From an uncultured Candidatus Nitrosopumilus sp. (GTDB taxonomy: Archaea; Thermoproteota; Nitrososphaeria; Nitrososphaerales; Nitrosopumilaceae): a DNA stretch of 64,000 nt. Location: the NCBI GenBank assembly GCA_951812655.1, contig OX638319.1, positions 310,001 to 374,000 on the forward strand, read 5' to 3'. Position 1 is the stretch's first letter, and each line of letters begins with the position of its first letter. Positions 52,948 to 60,692 of the stretch are shown piece by piece. A program made the position numbers and the translations under genes. The notes beneath the pieces are model-generated. The model was not told the origin of the DNA, made no database searches, and saw only the letters and a list, made by a program, of their open reading frames with translations.

Positions 52948-53463
52948 TTGGTAGACAGATACGAAGATCCTTTCATTCGAATCGCTTCAATGATTGGAGG
53001 AGACGAATACCTGAAAGTTGCAAGATCTCTGTTAAAAGCTGAAGACGCAACAGATGAGGAAATTGCAAGCTCGACAGGTCTTAGAATCAACATGGTAAGA
53101 AAAGTATTATACGATCTATTTGGGAAATCACTCATCACAGGAATTAGAGTAAAAGACGAGAGAAAAGGATGGTTTGTTTACAGATGGAGAACAAGACGAG
53201 AGGAAGTAGAACATTTCATTGAAAATCAAAAGAAGAAAATCGGTGAAAGGTTGCAGCAGAGATTAGATTTTGAAAATGCTTCAGATTTCTATCATTGTGG
53301 CAACGAAGATTGCCCAAGAGTGACATTCGAAAATGCACTTGATGAGATGTTCAAGTGTCCATCATGTCAAAACGTATTGAACCTAAAAAAGAATGATAAA
53401 TCTAGAAAGGCTTATTCAAAAAAAATCGATGAAATTAAAAAAGATATGCAGCAGACGTTCTAA
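52948..53463 (+). CDS. tfe: Transcription factor E, alpha subunit
   Basis: 171 aa from TTG 52948. N-terminal winged helix (EIASSTGLRINMVRKVLYDL, FVYRWRTRREEVEHFI) and a C-terminal zinc ribbon (CGNEDCPRVTF...FKCPSCQNVL). Assists promoter opening by RNA polymerase. Follows trm56 by 26 nt. Confidence 0.93.
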   Translation: MVDRYEDPFIRIASMIGGDEYLKVARSLLKAEDATDEEIASSTGLRINMVRKVLYDLFGKSLITGIRVKDERKGWFVYRWRTRREEVEHFIENQKKKIGERLQQRLDFENASDFYHCGNEDCPRVTFENALDEMFKCPSCQNVLNLKKNDKSRKAYSKKIDEIKKDMQQTF

Positions 53464-53562
53464 TTGAAAATAGATTCGTCAAGACAAAAAAATCAAGTTC
53501 AAAAATCATCATAGACATGTAAATTGATTTAGATGTCTAAGGGACTTGATAAAATAGGTAGT

Positions 53563-53573
53563 ACATTAAATAG
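53563..53573 (+). promoter_or_regulatory. TATA box of the aldehyde dehydrogenase gene
   Basis: ACATTAAATAG, core centred 26 nt before the CTG at 53595. It places transcription start at or next to that CTG. Confidence 0.5.
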
Positions 53574-53594
53574 GAGAAGTATCACAATCAAGCC

Positions 53595-54986
53595 CTGAAC
53601 CAAATTACCACCATTAATCCAGCAACGGGTGAAGAAATTGAAAAATATTCTCCAATGGATAGAAATCAAGTTTTTGAGATTGTGGGAAAAGCAAAACGAG
53701 CATATCCAGAATGGAAAAAAGATTATGAGAAACGTAGAAGCTACATCTACAATTTGGTAGAACACTTGAAGAAAAACAAAACACAACTTGCAAAAGTTGC
53801 AACATCAGAAATGGGCAAACCACTAAAAGAATCCATAGGTGAAATTGAAAAATGTGCATGGGCATTGGAATTTTATGCTGATCATGGAGACAGCTTCCTC
53901 ACAGATGAAGTGTTAAACACAGATGCACGAAAGAGCTTCCTAACTTTTGAACCGTTAGGAGTAATTGGATCCATCATGCCCTGGAATTTTCCTTATTGGC
54001 AAGCTTTGAGATTTGCAGCCCCTTGTTTGATGGCAGGCAACGCAATTGTAATGAAACCATCCAGAGTAACTATGCAGTCAGGCATTGAAATTGAGAAAGC
54101 ATTTACAGAATCAGGCATTCCAGATGGAATTTTTCAGACGGTCATTGGAAGTGTTGAATCCGCAAATCACCTTATTGATTCGGATGTTAATGCGGTAACA
54201 TTCACAGGCAGTACGAATGCAGGAGCAAAGGTGGGAGAAAGATCAGCAAGACACTTGAAAAAATGCGTGCTAGAATTAGGTGGCAGTGATCCATTCATAG
54301 TGCTTGATGATGCGATAATAGAAAAGGCTGCAGAGGGGGCGGTGAAAGGCAGATTCATAAATTGTGGTCAAAGTTGCGTAGCATCTAAGAGGTTTTTTGT
54401 TGGAAAGAACATAGCAGAAGATTTCATTGAATTGTTTATCAAAAAGGCATCACATCTAAAGGTAGGAGATCCAATGTTGCATGAAACAGACATAGGACCA
54501 CTTTCAAGCAAAGATGGGCTAGATACAATTTCAGGAATTGTGGAAGATGCAAAGGAGAAAGGTGCCGAAATTCTCCTAGGAGGTTCTAAAGTAGAGGGAA
54601 AAGGATTCTTTTACAAACCAACAATTCTCACAAACATAAAATCAGATATGAGAATTGCAAATGAAGAAACTTTTGGACCTGTTGCACCGATCACTATTGT
54701 TGATAATGAGAGTGAGGCGATCAAGTTAGCAAATGAAAGTGAATTCGGACTAGGTGCCAGCATCTGGACAAAAGATCTTGCCAAGGCAGATAAAATATCC
54801 AGACGAATTGAATCAGGAATCGTAAGCGTCAACAACGTAGTAATTTCGGACCCCAGAATTCCGTTTGGAGGAATCAAACACAGTGGTTTCGGAAGAGAAT
54901 TGTCAAGATACGGGATGTTAGAATTTATAAATTTGAAATCAGTCCGATTTTACGACAATTTAACACATAATCACTATGTTGAATAG
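53595..54986 (+). CDS. Aldehyde dehydrogenase (succinate/malonate semialdehyde type), likely non-AUG start
   Basis: 463 aa if read from 53595; 443 aa from the first ATG at 53655. The 20 codons upstream of that ATG read NQITTINPATGEEIEKYSP, the standard N-terminus of succinate-semialdehyde-type ALDHs. They contain no ATG/GTG/TTG; a CTG at 53595 lies 26 nt from the TATA core. Motifs: MPWNFPYWQALRFAAPCLMA, FTGSTNAGAKVGE, LELGGSDPFIVLDDA, catalytic Cys in NCGQSCVASKRFF, EETFGPVAPI. In this lineage a CoA-acylating relative may reduce succinyl- or malonyl-CoA in the carbon-fixation cycle; that role is a guess. Confidence 0.85.
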   Translation: MNQITTINPATGEEIEKYSPMDRNQVFEIVGKAKRAYPEWKKDYEKRRSYIYNLVEHLKKNKTQLAKVATSEMGKPLKESIGEIEKCAWALEFYADHGDSFLTDEVLNTDARKSFLTFEPLGVIGSIMPWNFPYWQALRFAAPCLMAGNAIVMKPSRVTMQSGIEIEKAFTESGIPDGIFQTVIGSVESANHLIDSDVNAVTFTGSTNAGAKVGERSARHLKKCVLELGGSDPFIVLDDAIIEKAAEGAVKGRFINCGQSCVASKRFFVGKNIAEDFIELFIKKASHLKVGDPMLHETDIGPLSSKDGLDTISGIVEDAKEKGAEILLGGSKVEGKGFFYKPTILTNIKSDMRIANEETFGPVAPITIVDNESEAIKLANESEFGLGASIWTKDLAKADKISRRIESGIVSVNNVVISDPRIPFGGIKHSGFGRELSRYGMLEFINLKSVRFYDNLTHNHYVE

Positions 54987-55009
54987 ATTCAATTCTTCAA
55001 AATGGGGAC

Positions 55010-55294
55010 TTAGTACTGTTTCTGTTCAAGTTCATCGTCATCATCGGCATCACATTCTTCTAATTCCACAAAAGTAGGATTCCCATCCTCATCAAAATTT
55101 ATCTCGATACAAATATCAGAGGACAATGTAGATGCCAGAGTTTCTACTAAATCCTTTGGAAAATTACTCAATCTACTTGGATCAGATGAATGCCTATATT
55201 CAGTTAATCCACCTTCATGGTAAAAATCAACTTCAATGTCACCATTTGAAAATTTTCTAACGCCTGTTACTTGACCAAACAAACTACTAGACAT
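55010..55294 (-). CDS. Small acidic hypothetical protein
   Basis: 94 aa. A compact beta part (GQVTGVRKFSNGDIEVDFYH) and a very acidic C-terminus (ECDADDDDELEQ). No family recognised. One base after the hemerythrin stop, so probably cotranscribed. Confidence 0.55.
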   Translation of the reverse strand: MSSSLFGQVTGVRKFSNGDIEVDFYHEGGLTEYRHSSDPSRLSNFPKDLVETLASTLSSDICIEINFDEDGNPTFVELEECDADDDDELEQKQY

Positions 55295-55295
55295 T

Positions 55296-55865
55296 CTAAC
55301 TGCCTTGTTGAATTACGTCTTTTGTAAGATTTTCAGCTAGATGTTCATAGTGTTCTCTAGTTTTTCCAAGATCATCGAGCTTAGATTTTTCAATATCGTT
55401 TAACTCTTCATCTACCTGTTCAGAGACATACTGTAATCGTGCTTCAGCCATCATGAATAATTTGTTGTTTTCCTTCCAAAGATGTTCTGTGATATGTTCA
55501 ACATAATCAGTCATATCAGATATTAGTTTCGCAGAACTTCCCGATGAAAGATATTCTTTTGCAGATTCTTCCATTTCAACTCCAATTTCTCTTGAGCGTT
55601 GATGATCAATCAACATCATAGCTATTGGCCCCATGTTGGTAGGCATGCCAGCTTTTTCTAGAGCTGGAAATAGCGATTTTTCCTCTTTGCTGTGATGGCA
55701 TACATCAGTAAAGTTTTTTGAGAAATCAATTACAGGTAAAAGAATTGACTCAGGAATCTGTTTGTCATCTTTCAACAGTTGAATTGTAGATTGCATTGCT
55801 TTGACAACCTTTTCGATTAACTCATGATCCTTCCTTAGAGACGCAGTTGATATAATACTGTCAAT
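55296..55865 (-). CDS. Hemerythrin-like (HHE) protein, likely non-AUG start
   Basis: About 189 aa if read from an ATT at 55865; 166 aa from the first ATG at 55796. HHE metal-ligand blocks: HHSKEEKSLFPALE, LIDHQRSREIGVEME, YVEHITEHLWKENNKLF. The first His of the fold lies upstream of the ATG in SLRKDHELIEKVVKAM, in frame, with no ATG/GTG/TTG between it and a TGA stop further up. IDSIISTASLRKDHEL would begin naturally at the ATT (55865-55863). Binds a di-iron site; role in oxygen or redox sensing inferred from the family. Confidence 0.75.
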   Translation of the reverse strand: MDSIISTASLRKDHELIEKVVKAMQSTIQLLKDDKQIPESILLPVIDFSKNFTDVCHHSKEEKSLFPALEKAGMPTNMGPIAMMLIDHQRSREIGVEMEESAKEYLSSGSSAKLISDMTDYVEHITEHLWKENNKLFMMAEARLQYVSEQVDEELNDIEKSKLDDLGKTREHYEHLAENLTKDVIQQGS

Positions 55866-55951
55866 TTGAATCCAATATCTATATCTTTTTCATTTTATTA
55901 AAATAATTAAAAGATAGAAATTAGTTAACAGTCTTTTGTTAACAAATTACT

Positions 55952-56167
55952 TTAACGATTAGCAAGGCCTTCTGATTTTACAAAAGCCCAAATCTTTTTT
56001 GTCATTTCACTTGGTGCGATGGGTTTCTTTCCAAATACCTGTTCTACAGTCTCATCACGTCCTGCAAAATTGATTGCATATCCTCCAAATGCCGGTTTTT
56101 TAGATTTTGGGGCGGCCTTCTTTGTCGTAGTTTTTCTTTTTGTTGACGTTGTCTTTTTTATTGCCAA
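55952..56167 (-). CDS. Small protein with histone-H1-like lysine tail
   Basis: 71 aa. The first ~24 residues are Lys/Thr/Ala-rich (KKTTSTKRKTTTKKAAPKSK). The remainder (FGGYAINFAGRDETVEQVFG, PIAPSEMTKKIWAFVKSEGL) slightly resembles the C-terminal half of SWIB-type folds. Possibly a nucleoid protein. No family certain. Confidence 0.6.
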   Translation of the reverse strand: MAIKKTTSTKRKTTTKKAAPKSKKPAFGGYAINFAGRDETVEQVFGKKPIAPSEMTKKIWAFVKSEGLANR

Positions 56168-56203
56168 TTTCTTGTAATTTTATTCCAAAGAAAGTATAAT
56201 AAC

Positions 56204-56863
56204 TTACACTTTTTCATAATTCAAAACAAGATGACTTTTGATCTTCTTAATAGATTTAAGCCGTAAATTGGGGGATTTTGAAATTTTGTCAAACCCCTGA
56301 CCTTGAATAAATGATATTGCATTGTTACCTCCGATGAGAAAAGGCGAAAGAGTGAGAATTAATTCATCAAAGAGATTTTGTCTAACAAATTCCCAATTGG
56401 TAGAACCTCCACCCTCCACCAGAATTGTTGTAATTTTTTTATCTAAAAGTTTTTTCAATAATGATTTTATGTTTACAGATTTTTCACCTGTAATAATCAC
56501 GTCTACTGGAAACTTGTGCAGCCTTTCAAGGTCAAGTTTGGATATTTTTTTTGATACGGCTATAATTGTAGGAACTTGTTTGGATGTTTGCAGAATATTT
56601 GATTTTGAAGGTATGTCACCATTGGAATCCAAAATTATTCGTACTGGATTCTTTCCACGTGTGTATCGTACAGTTAGCAAAGGATCATCTTGCAACACGG
56701 TATTTTTTCCTATTAGAATTCCATCTACTCTAGATCTTAATTTGTGCAGTCTGATGATATCCTGATCTGAAGAAAATTTTGAGTCTCCCTTTTTTGTGGA
56801 AATCTTTCCATCAATAGACATGGCAGCACTTAAAATTACATATGGCTTGTTAGATTTTTCCAT
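56204..56863 (-). CDS. arfC: Diaminohydroxyphosphoribosyl-pyrimidine reductase (ArfC/RibD-C type)
   Basis: 219 aa, DHFR-like fold: SAAMSIDGKISTKKGDSKFS, RSRVDGILIGKNTVLQDDP, NPVRIILDSNGDIP, TTILVEGGGSTNWEFVRQ. Reduces the ribose of 2,5-diamino-6-ribosylamino-pyrimidinone phosphate with NADPH before deamination, the archaeal/fungal order. It overlaps the amidohydrolase gene upstream by 14 nt and ends the operon. Confidence 0.88.
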   Translation of the reverse strand: MEKSNKPYVILSAAMSIDGKISTKKGDSKFSSDQDIIRLHKLRSRVDGILIGKNTVLQDDPLLTVRYTRGKNPVRIILDSNGDIPSKSNILQTSKQVPTIIAVSKKISKLDLERLHKFPVDVIITGEKSVNIKSLLKKLLDKKITTILVEGGGSTNWEFVRQNLFDELILTLSPFLIGGNNAISFIQGQGFDKISKSPNLRLKSIKKIKSHLVLNYEKV

Positions 56864-58040
56864 GTACGATTTTCCCCTCTATCATCACTGCTTTAATCGC
56901 AGACTCTGATGCCCTGTGTACAATTGATGCGTACGGATTATGCATTGGTTCAAGATCTAAAGCATGCTTATCTAGAAAAACACAGTCAGCAACTTTTCCA
57001 GACTCAATTACGCCGACATCTTTTTTCAGTATTTTTCCTCCGTTTACTGTTGCCATCTTTAGAATTTCTCTAGGATCAATTCTTTTTTTATGAATTCCCA
57101 TTGTTACTTTCCAAAGAAAATCCATTTCCCTGAACATGTCAGGAGAATTGATCATTACATTGTCAGTACCCAACGCTAATGTGCAGCCGGACTTTTGCAT
57201 TAATTCTATGTCAGGAATTCCTTCAGCCAGAGATGAATTTGCCCTAGGACAAATTACGATGCCCCGAGTTTTTTTTGATGTAGCTTCAAGATCGGCTTTT
57301 GAGGCGTAAGTCATATGAACCAAAAAATCAGGTTTTAGAGATAGTGCTCTAATTGTTTCAGATTTTCCGGTCATCATCTTTGATTTAGCTACACTTTCTT
57401 GTGTCTCGGAAGAATGTATTGCCCTAATCTTTGACACCTTTGAATAGTAATTCAACATTCTGATGCTGTTTTCATTGGCACCGCTAATACCGATTCCATC
57501 ACATTCTTTTAGTAGCATCAGAAGTTTATCAGATTCGGCCTTAGGAAAAGGCAAATTTCTTTTTATTTCATCATGATTATGGTAAAGATCCATACGACCT
57601 AAAATAATGGCGCGTAGTGGAATGTCTGACAATGCTTTTTTTAACAGTCTCACCCCATTCAATCCAGACTCTCTAAAATCCACAAAAGTTGTAATTCCTT
57701 TTCCAATCATCGAATGACAGGTATTTTTCATGAAACTTTCAAGATTTGCATCGGAGGTGTTCTTGAGAATTTTTGACTTGACTCCGAAAACAGGGTGAAT
57801 TTTTTCGTCAATTGAACTGTTTAGAGTGATATCTTTGCCTATTGAGTCACCGATATGCGTATGAGCGTTAATGAATCCGGGAATCATAAGGAGTCCTTCT
57901 CCATCTATCGAGTTTTCATTAGCTGCAGGTTTTGTTTTTGACTGAATTTTTTTAAATAATTTATTTTGAACTCTGACATTTGTATTTGAGACAAAATCTA
58001 ATTCTGAACCGCGCAATATGCTAATATTTTTGATCAGCAT
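56850..58040 (-). CDS. Amidohydrolase of the aminohydrolase (deaminase) type in the riboflavin operon
   Basis: 396 aa. Metal and catalytic residues are in place: H60/H62 in GFINAHTHIGD, H209 and E212 in IHSSETQESV, H242 in VHMTYASKAD, and D293 in LGTDNVMINSPDMF. This H-x-H, H-x-x-E, H, GTD pattern is that of nucleobase deaminases (SAH, guanine and chlorohydrolase group). It sits between arfA (7-nt overlap) and arfC (14-nt overlap). The archaeal riboflavin pathway needs a formamide hydrolase and a pyrimidine deaminase after ArfA; neither a creatininase-type ArfB nor a RibD-type deaminase is present here. This protein is a candidate, best for the deaminase. Activity is inferred only. Confidence 0.75.
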   Translation of the reverse strand: MLIKNISILRGSELDFVSNTNVRVQNKLFKKIQSKTKPAANENSIDGEGLLMIPGFINAHTHIGDSIGKDITLNSSIDEKIHPVFGVKSKILKNTSDANLESFMKNTCHSMIGKGITTFVDFRESGLNGVRLLKKALSDIPLRAIILGRMDLYHNHDEIKRNLPFPKAESDKLLMLLKECDGIGISGANENSIRMLNYYSKVSKIRAIHSSETQESVAKSKMMTGKSETIRALSLKPDFLVHMTYASKADLEATSKKTRGIVICPRANSSLAEGIPDIELMQKSGCTLALGTDNVMINSPDMFREMDFLWKVTMGIHKKRIDPREILKMATVNGGKILKKDVGVIESGKVADCVFLDKHALDLEPMHNPYASIVHRASESAIKAVMIEGKIVHGKI

Positions 58041-58786
58041 GACAACTCATAAACTTCAGGTTTTTCTTTTCCTGAATCTCTAATTTCTCGTATGGTATCA
58101 AGGGATTTTGTTGCTAATTTTACCGCATCTCTTCCAGTACTTGCATTACCTATCCCACAATTCAAAAAAATGTCATCATCATTTTTGATCATGTCGATAA
58201 ATGATTGTACAGAATTTTTTGCTTCATCATTTGACACCACCATGAAATTGTCACCGCCCATAAAAAATGTCAGGGAATTTTTTTCTAAGAAAAATTTCGA
58301 CATTTTTGAGTACAGTTCAAAGATAATGGAGGAGATCTCATAAGGAGAATTGGTTTTTCTTCTTGAAGAAAGATCATCTACATCTAGATGCATTATGGAG
58401 GCATGCGATCCAGATTTTTCTTTAATGAATCCAAATATGCCATATTCTTCATTTAGTACAATTTTATTTTTTTTCCCTTCATATGCTTTCAAATTAGCTT
58501 CGAATGGAGAGTTTCCATATCCTATTGAAATGTTTAACCTAACATCAAATAGCGAATAAAGCGATTTTTGAATTTGTATATGATCATCCAAGTCCAATCC
58601 ATTTGATATCACAAAAAACTCATCAGATCTGTTTAGAAAAACTATACAGCTTTTGTCTGAAAATAATTTATGCACTTCTTTGTAAAGTGATGACTGTAGC
58701 ATTTGAAGTTCATGTTCTCTATCGCTTCCCAGAGTAAGCGTCCAAGGACCGTATTCAGTGATTTTCAGTATGCTGAGTTGAATCAT
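58034..58786 (-). CDS. arfA: GTP cyclohydrolase IIa (III)
   Basis: 250 aa. SILKITEYGPWTLTLGSDRE at the N-terminus and two ferredoxin-like GGDE-related halves (ISIGYGNSPFEANLKAY; FFMGGDNFMVVSND and CGIGNASTGRDAVKLATKSL). Opens GTP to the formylaminopyrimidine, first step of archaeal riboflavin and F420 precursors. Start abuts ribH stop. Confidence 0.9.
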   Translation of the reverse strand: MIQLSILKITEYGPWTLTLGSDREHELQMLQSSLYKEVHKLFSDKSCIVFLNRSDEFFVISNGLDLDDHIQIQKSLYSLFDVRLNISIGYGNSPFEANLKAYEGKKNKIVLNEEYGIFGFIKEKSGSHASIMHLDVDDLSSRRKTNSPYEISSIIFELYSKMSKFFLEKNSLTFFMGGDNFMVVSNDEAKNSVQSFIDMIKNDDDIFLNCGIGNASTGRDAVKLATKSLDTIREIRDSGKEKPEVYELSC

Positions 58787-59199
58787 TATTGGATCCTCTT
58801 TAGTTCCCCAGATATTTTCACGACTGCTTCAACTGCACGTTCTGCAACAGGTCTAATTCTAGCATAGGCATGTTTTTCCTGCATTCCGGGTCCAGAAATT
58901 CCCAAAGAGACGGGTTTTTGGTACTTTAATGACAAATTAGTCAAGGCTTGGGCTGCAGAATGAGAAATCACTTCATCGTGCTTTGTTTGGCCTTTAATTA
59001 TTGCACCCAGAGTAACCACAGCATCAACATTCGTTCTTTTCAACAGAGAATCCACAATGATGGGCATGTCAAACGCTCCGGGAACAGTACAGGTGTATGA
59101 AATTTTTAAATTCAGTGAATTTGCTTTTTCTTGAGATACAGCAAGCATTCTAGATGTCACTTCCTCATTGAATTCTGAAACCACTATAGCAATATTCAA
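58786..59199 (-). CDS. ribH: 6,7-dimethyl-8-ribityllumazine synthase
   Basis: 137 aa, archaeal size. IVVSEFNEEVTSRML, TVPGAFDMPIIVDSL, VVTLGAIIKGQTKHDEVISH (catalytic His) and PVSLGISGPGM match. Condenses the pyrimidine with dihydroxybutanone phosphate. 2 nt after ribB. Confidence 0.94.
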   Translation of the reverse strand: MNIAIVVSEFNEEVTSRMLAVSQEKANSLNLKISYTCTVPGAFDMPIIVDSLLKRTNVDAVVTLGAIIKGQTKHDEVISHSAAQALTNLSLKYQKPVSLGISGPGMQEKHAYARIRPVAERAVEAVVKISGELKRIQ

Positions 59200-59201
59200 A
59201 A

Positions 59202-59867
59202 CTAATTCACCTTGGCGTATTCTAAGAGTTCTTTTCCGTCAATCAACGGAATTCCATTTTGTTTTGCAAACTGTTCTGCCTTATCAACAGACAATGCAGC
59301 ATATGTTTCAGCATCCATCATTTCGCATATTGCAGTAACAGGTGTCAGACCTGCCACTTGAGCTAGATATACAGACATTTCTGTATGGCCCTGACGCACA
59401 GCCAGTAGGTCTTTAGATGCGATCAACAGAGGCACATGTCCAGGAGTTTTAAAAGAGCATGCAAATTTTTTCTGGCTATTTTCAACATTAAAGATTTTAG
59501 CCATTTCGCTGATTGTCAACGCCCTGTCTTTATCAGTGATTCCAGTGTATGTTTGATAGTGATTTACAGACAATGAAAAAGTAGGATGATCACCGTAAGG
59601 AGCCAATCCCATGATCATTTCTTTATTAGAGATTGAAGCATTTGAAAGAATTTCATGCATGTATTGTAAATCCAGAGAGGTTGCAAACTTATGCTCAAGT
59701 GCAATACACAAAAGTCCACCAGCGTGTTGACGCATTCTCGCAACATGTTCTGGTGTCACAAATTCTGCCGCCACCACCATGTCAATTTCATTTTCTCGTC
59801 CAGCCGAATCAAATAACAGAACAAATTCTCCACGTTTCAAAGACTCCAAGGCAATTTCTAGTGACAT
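59202..59867 (-). CDS. ribB: 3,4-dihydroxy-2-butanone 4-phosphate synthase
   Basis: 221 aa. ALESLKRGEFVLLFDSAGRE with the metal-binding Glu, DMVVAAEFVTPEHVARMRQH, GYTGVS-like HYQTYTGITDKDRALTI and the substrate loop RQGHTEMSVYLAQVAGL. Supplies the four-carbon unit to RibH. First gene of the ribB-ribH-arfA-amidohydrolase-arfC operon; TATA at 59890-59899. Confidence 0.93.
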   Translation of the reverse strand: MSLEIALESLKRGEFVLLFDSAGRENEIDMVVAAEFVTPEHVARMRQHAGGLLCIALEHKFATSLDLQYMHEILSNASISNKEMIMGLAPYGDHPTFSLSVNHYQTYTGITDKDRALTISEMAKIFNVENSQKKFACSFKTPGHVPLLIASKDLLAVRQGHTEMSVYLAQVAGLTPVTAICEMMDAETYAALSVDKAEQFAKQNGIPLIDGKELLEYAKVN

Positions 59868-59889
59868 ACATGAAGGAAAAAATATCTAA

Positions 59890-59899
59890 TTATAAAGTT
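59890..59899 (-). promoter_or_regulatory. TATA box of the riboflavin operon
   Basis: CTTTATAATT on the coding strand, centred about 27 nt before the ribB ATG at 59867. Confidence 0.6.
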
Positions 59900-59909
59900 T
59901 ACCTTAAAA

Positions 59910-59923
59910 TTGGTAATTACCAA
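59910..59923. promoter_or_regulatory. 14-bp palindrome upstream of the riboflavin operon (candidate operator)
   Basis: TTGGTAATTACCAA is a perfect palindrome about 10 nt upstream of the ribB TATA box. Related TTGATAAC and ACATTGGTAA words occur next to it (59932-59946) and upstream of ribE (near 60588-60605). It could bind a riboflavin regulator such as RbkR; the regulator gene is not in the window. Confidence 0.45.
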
Positions 59924-59944
59924 TAAATTAGTTGATAACCAATG

Positions 59945-60529
59945 TTATTTCAGGATGTATTTTCCGAGAATGTCAGTTTCAATATTAACTTTATCGCCCA
60001 CTTTTTTTGTATGAAAATTTGTAACATCAATGGTATGAGGAATCAATGAAACCGAAGCAAGTGTCCCTTTGACATCAACTATTGTCAAACTTATTCCATC
60101 CATTGCTATGGAGCCTTTTTTCACAACATACTTTGAAAGCTTTTTTGGAACTTCAAACCAGACTTGAACTTCTTTGGGCTTATTCAGAATTTTTTTAATT
60201 GCAGCTACGCCATCCACGTGACCCAGGACAAAATGGCCCTCCAATCTTTCACCGGCCTTTAGACTTCGTTCGATATTTACTATTCCGCCAATTTTTAAAT
60301 TTCCAAGATCAGTTTTCTTTGTCGTTTCCTCAATCATTTCAAAAATACAACTTGATTTTGTGAGCTTTGTTGCAGTAAGACAAACCCCGTTCAAAGCCAC
60401 ACTCTGTCCAATCTTTAGTCCCTTTGCATGTTTTCCCAGATTGACAGTCATTTGGACAGCACTTCTATTTTTTGTATCCTTAGAGATTTTTTCTATTTTA
60501 CCAATACCTTCCACAATACCTGTAAACAT
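59945..60529 (-). CDS. ribE: Riboflavin synthase, alpha-chain type
   Basis: 194 aa from ATG 60529 (MFTGIVEGIGKIEK), two homologous lumazine-binding halves: VALNGVCLTATKLTKSSCIF and GSIAMDGISLTIVDVKGTLA; LEGHFVLGHVDGVA. Dismutates lumazine to riboflavin. This bacterial/eukaryotic-type enzyme replaces the unrelated archaeal RibC. A start at 60562 would add an unconserved hydrophobic leader. Confidence 0.92.
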   Translation of the reverse strand: MFTGIVEGIGKIEKISKDTKNRSAVQMTVNLGKHAKGLKIGQSVALNGVCLTATKLTKSSCIFEMIEETTKKTDLGNLKIGGIVNIERSLKAGERLEGHFVLGHVDGVAAIKKILNKPKEVQVWFEVPKKLSKYVVKKGSIAMDGISLTIVDVKGTLASVSLIPHTIDVTNFHTKKVGDKVNIETDILGKYILK

Positions 60530-60692
60530 AAATCCAACTAGAGATATTGTGTATAAAATCATTTAGACTCATTTAGAAAAAATGGCATTTGATAACATTG
60601 GTAAAACAAGAGAAATTCATTTTGGATGAATGTTAGAGAGTTCAAATCAAAAATTTAATATTTTTTTTTGAAAACTTTCTATGCAATTCGAA

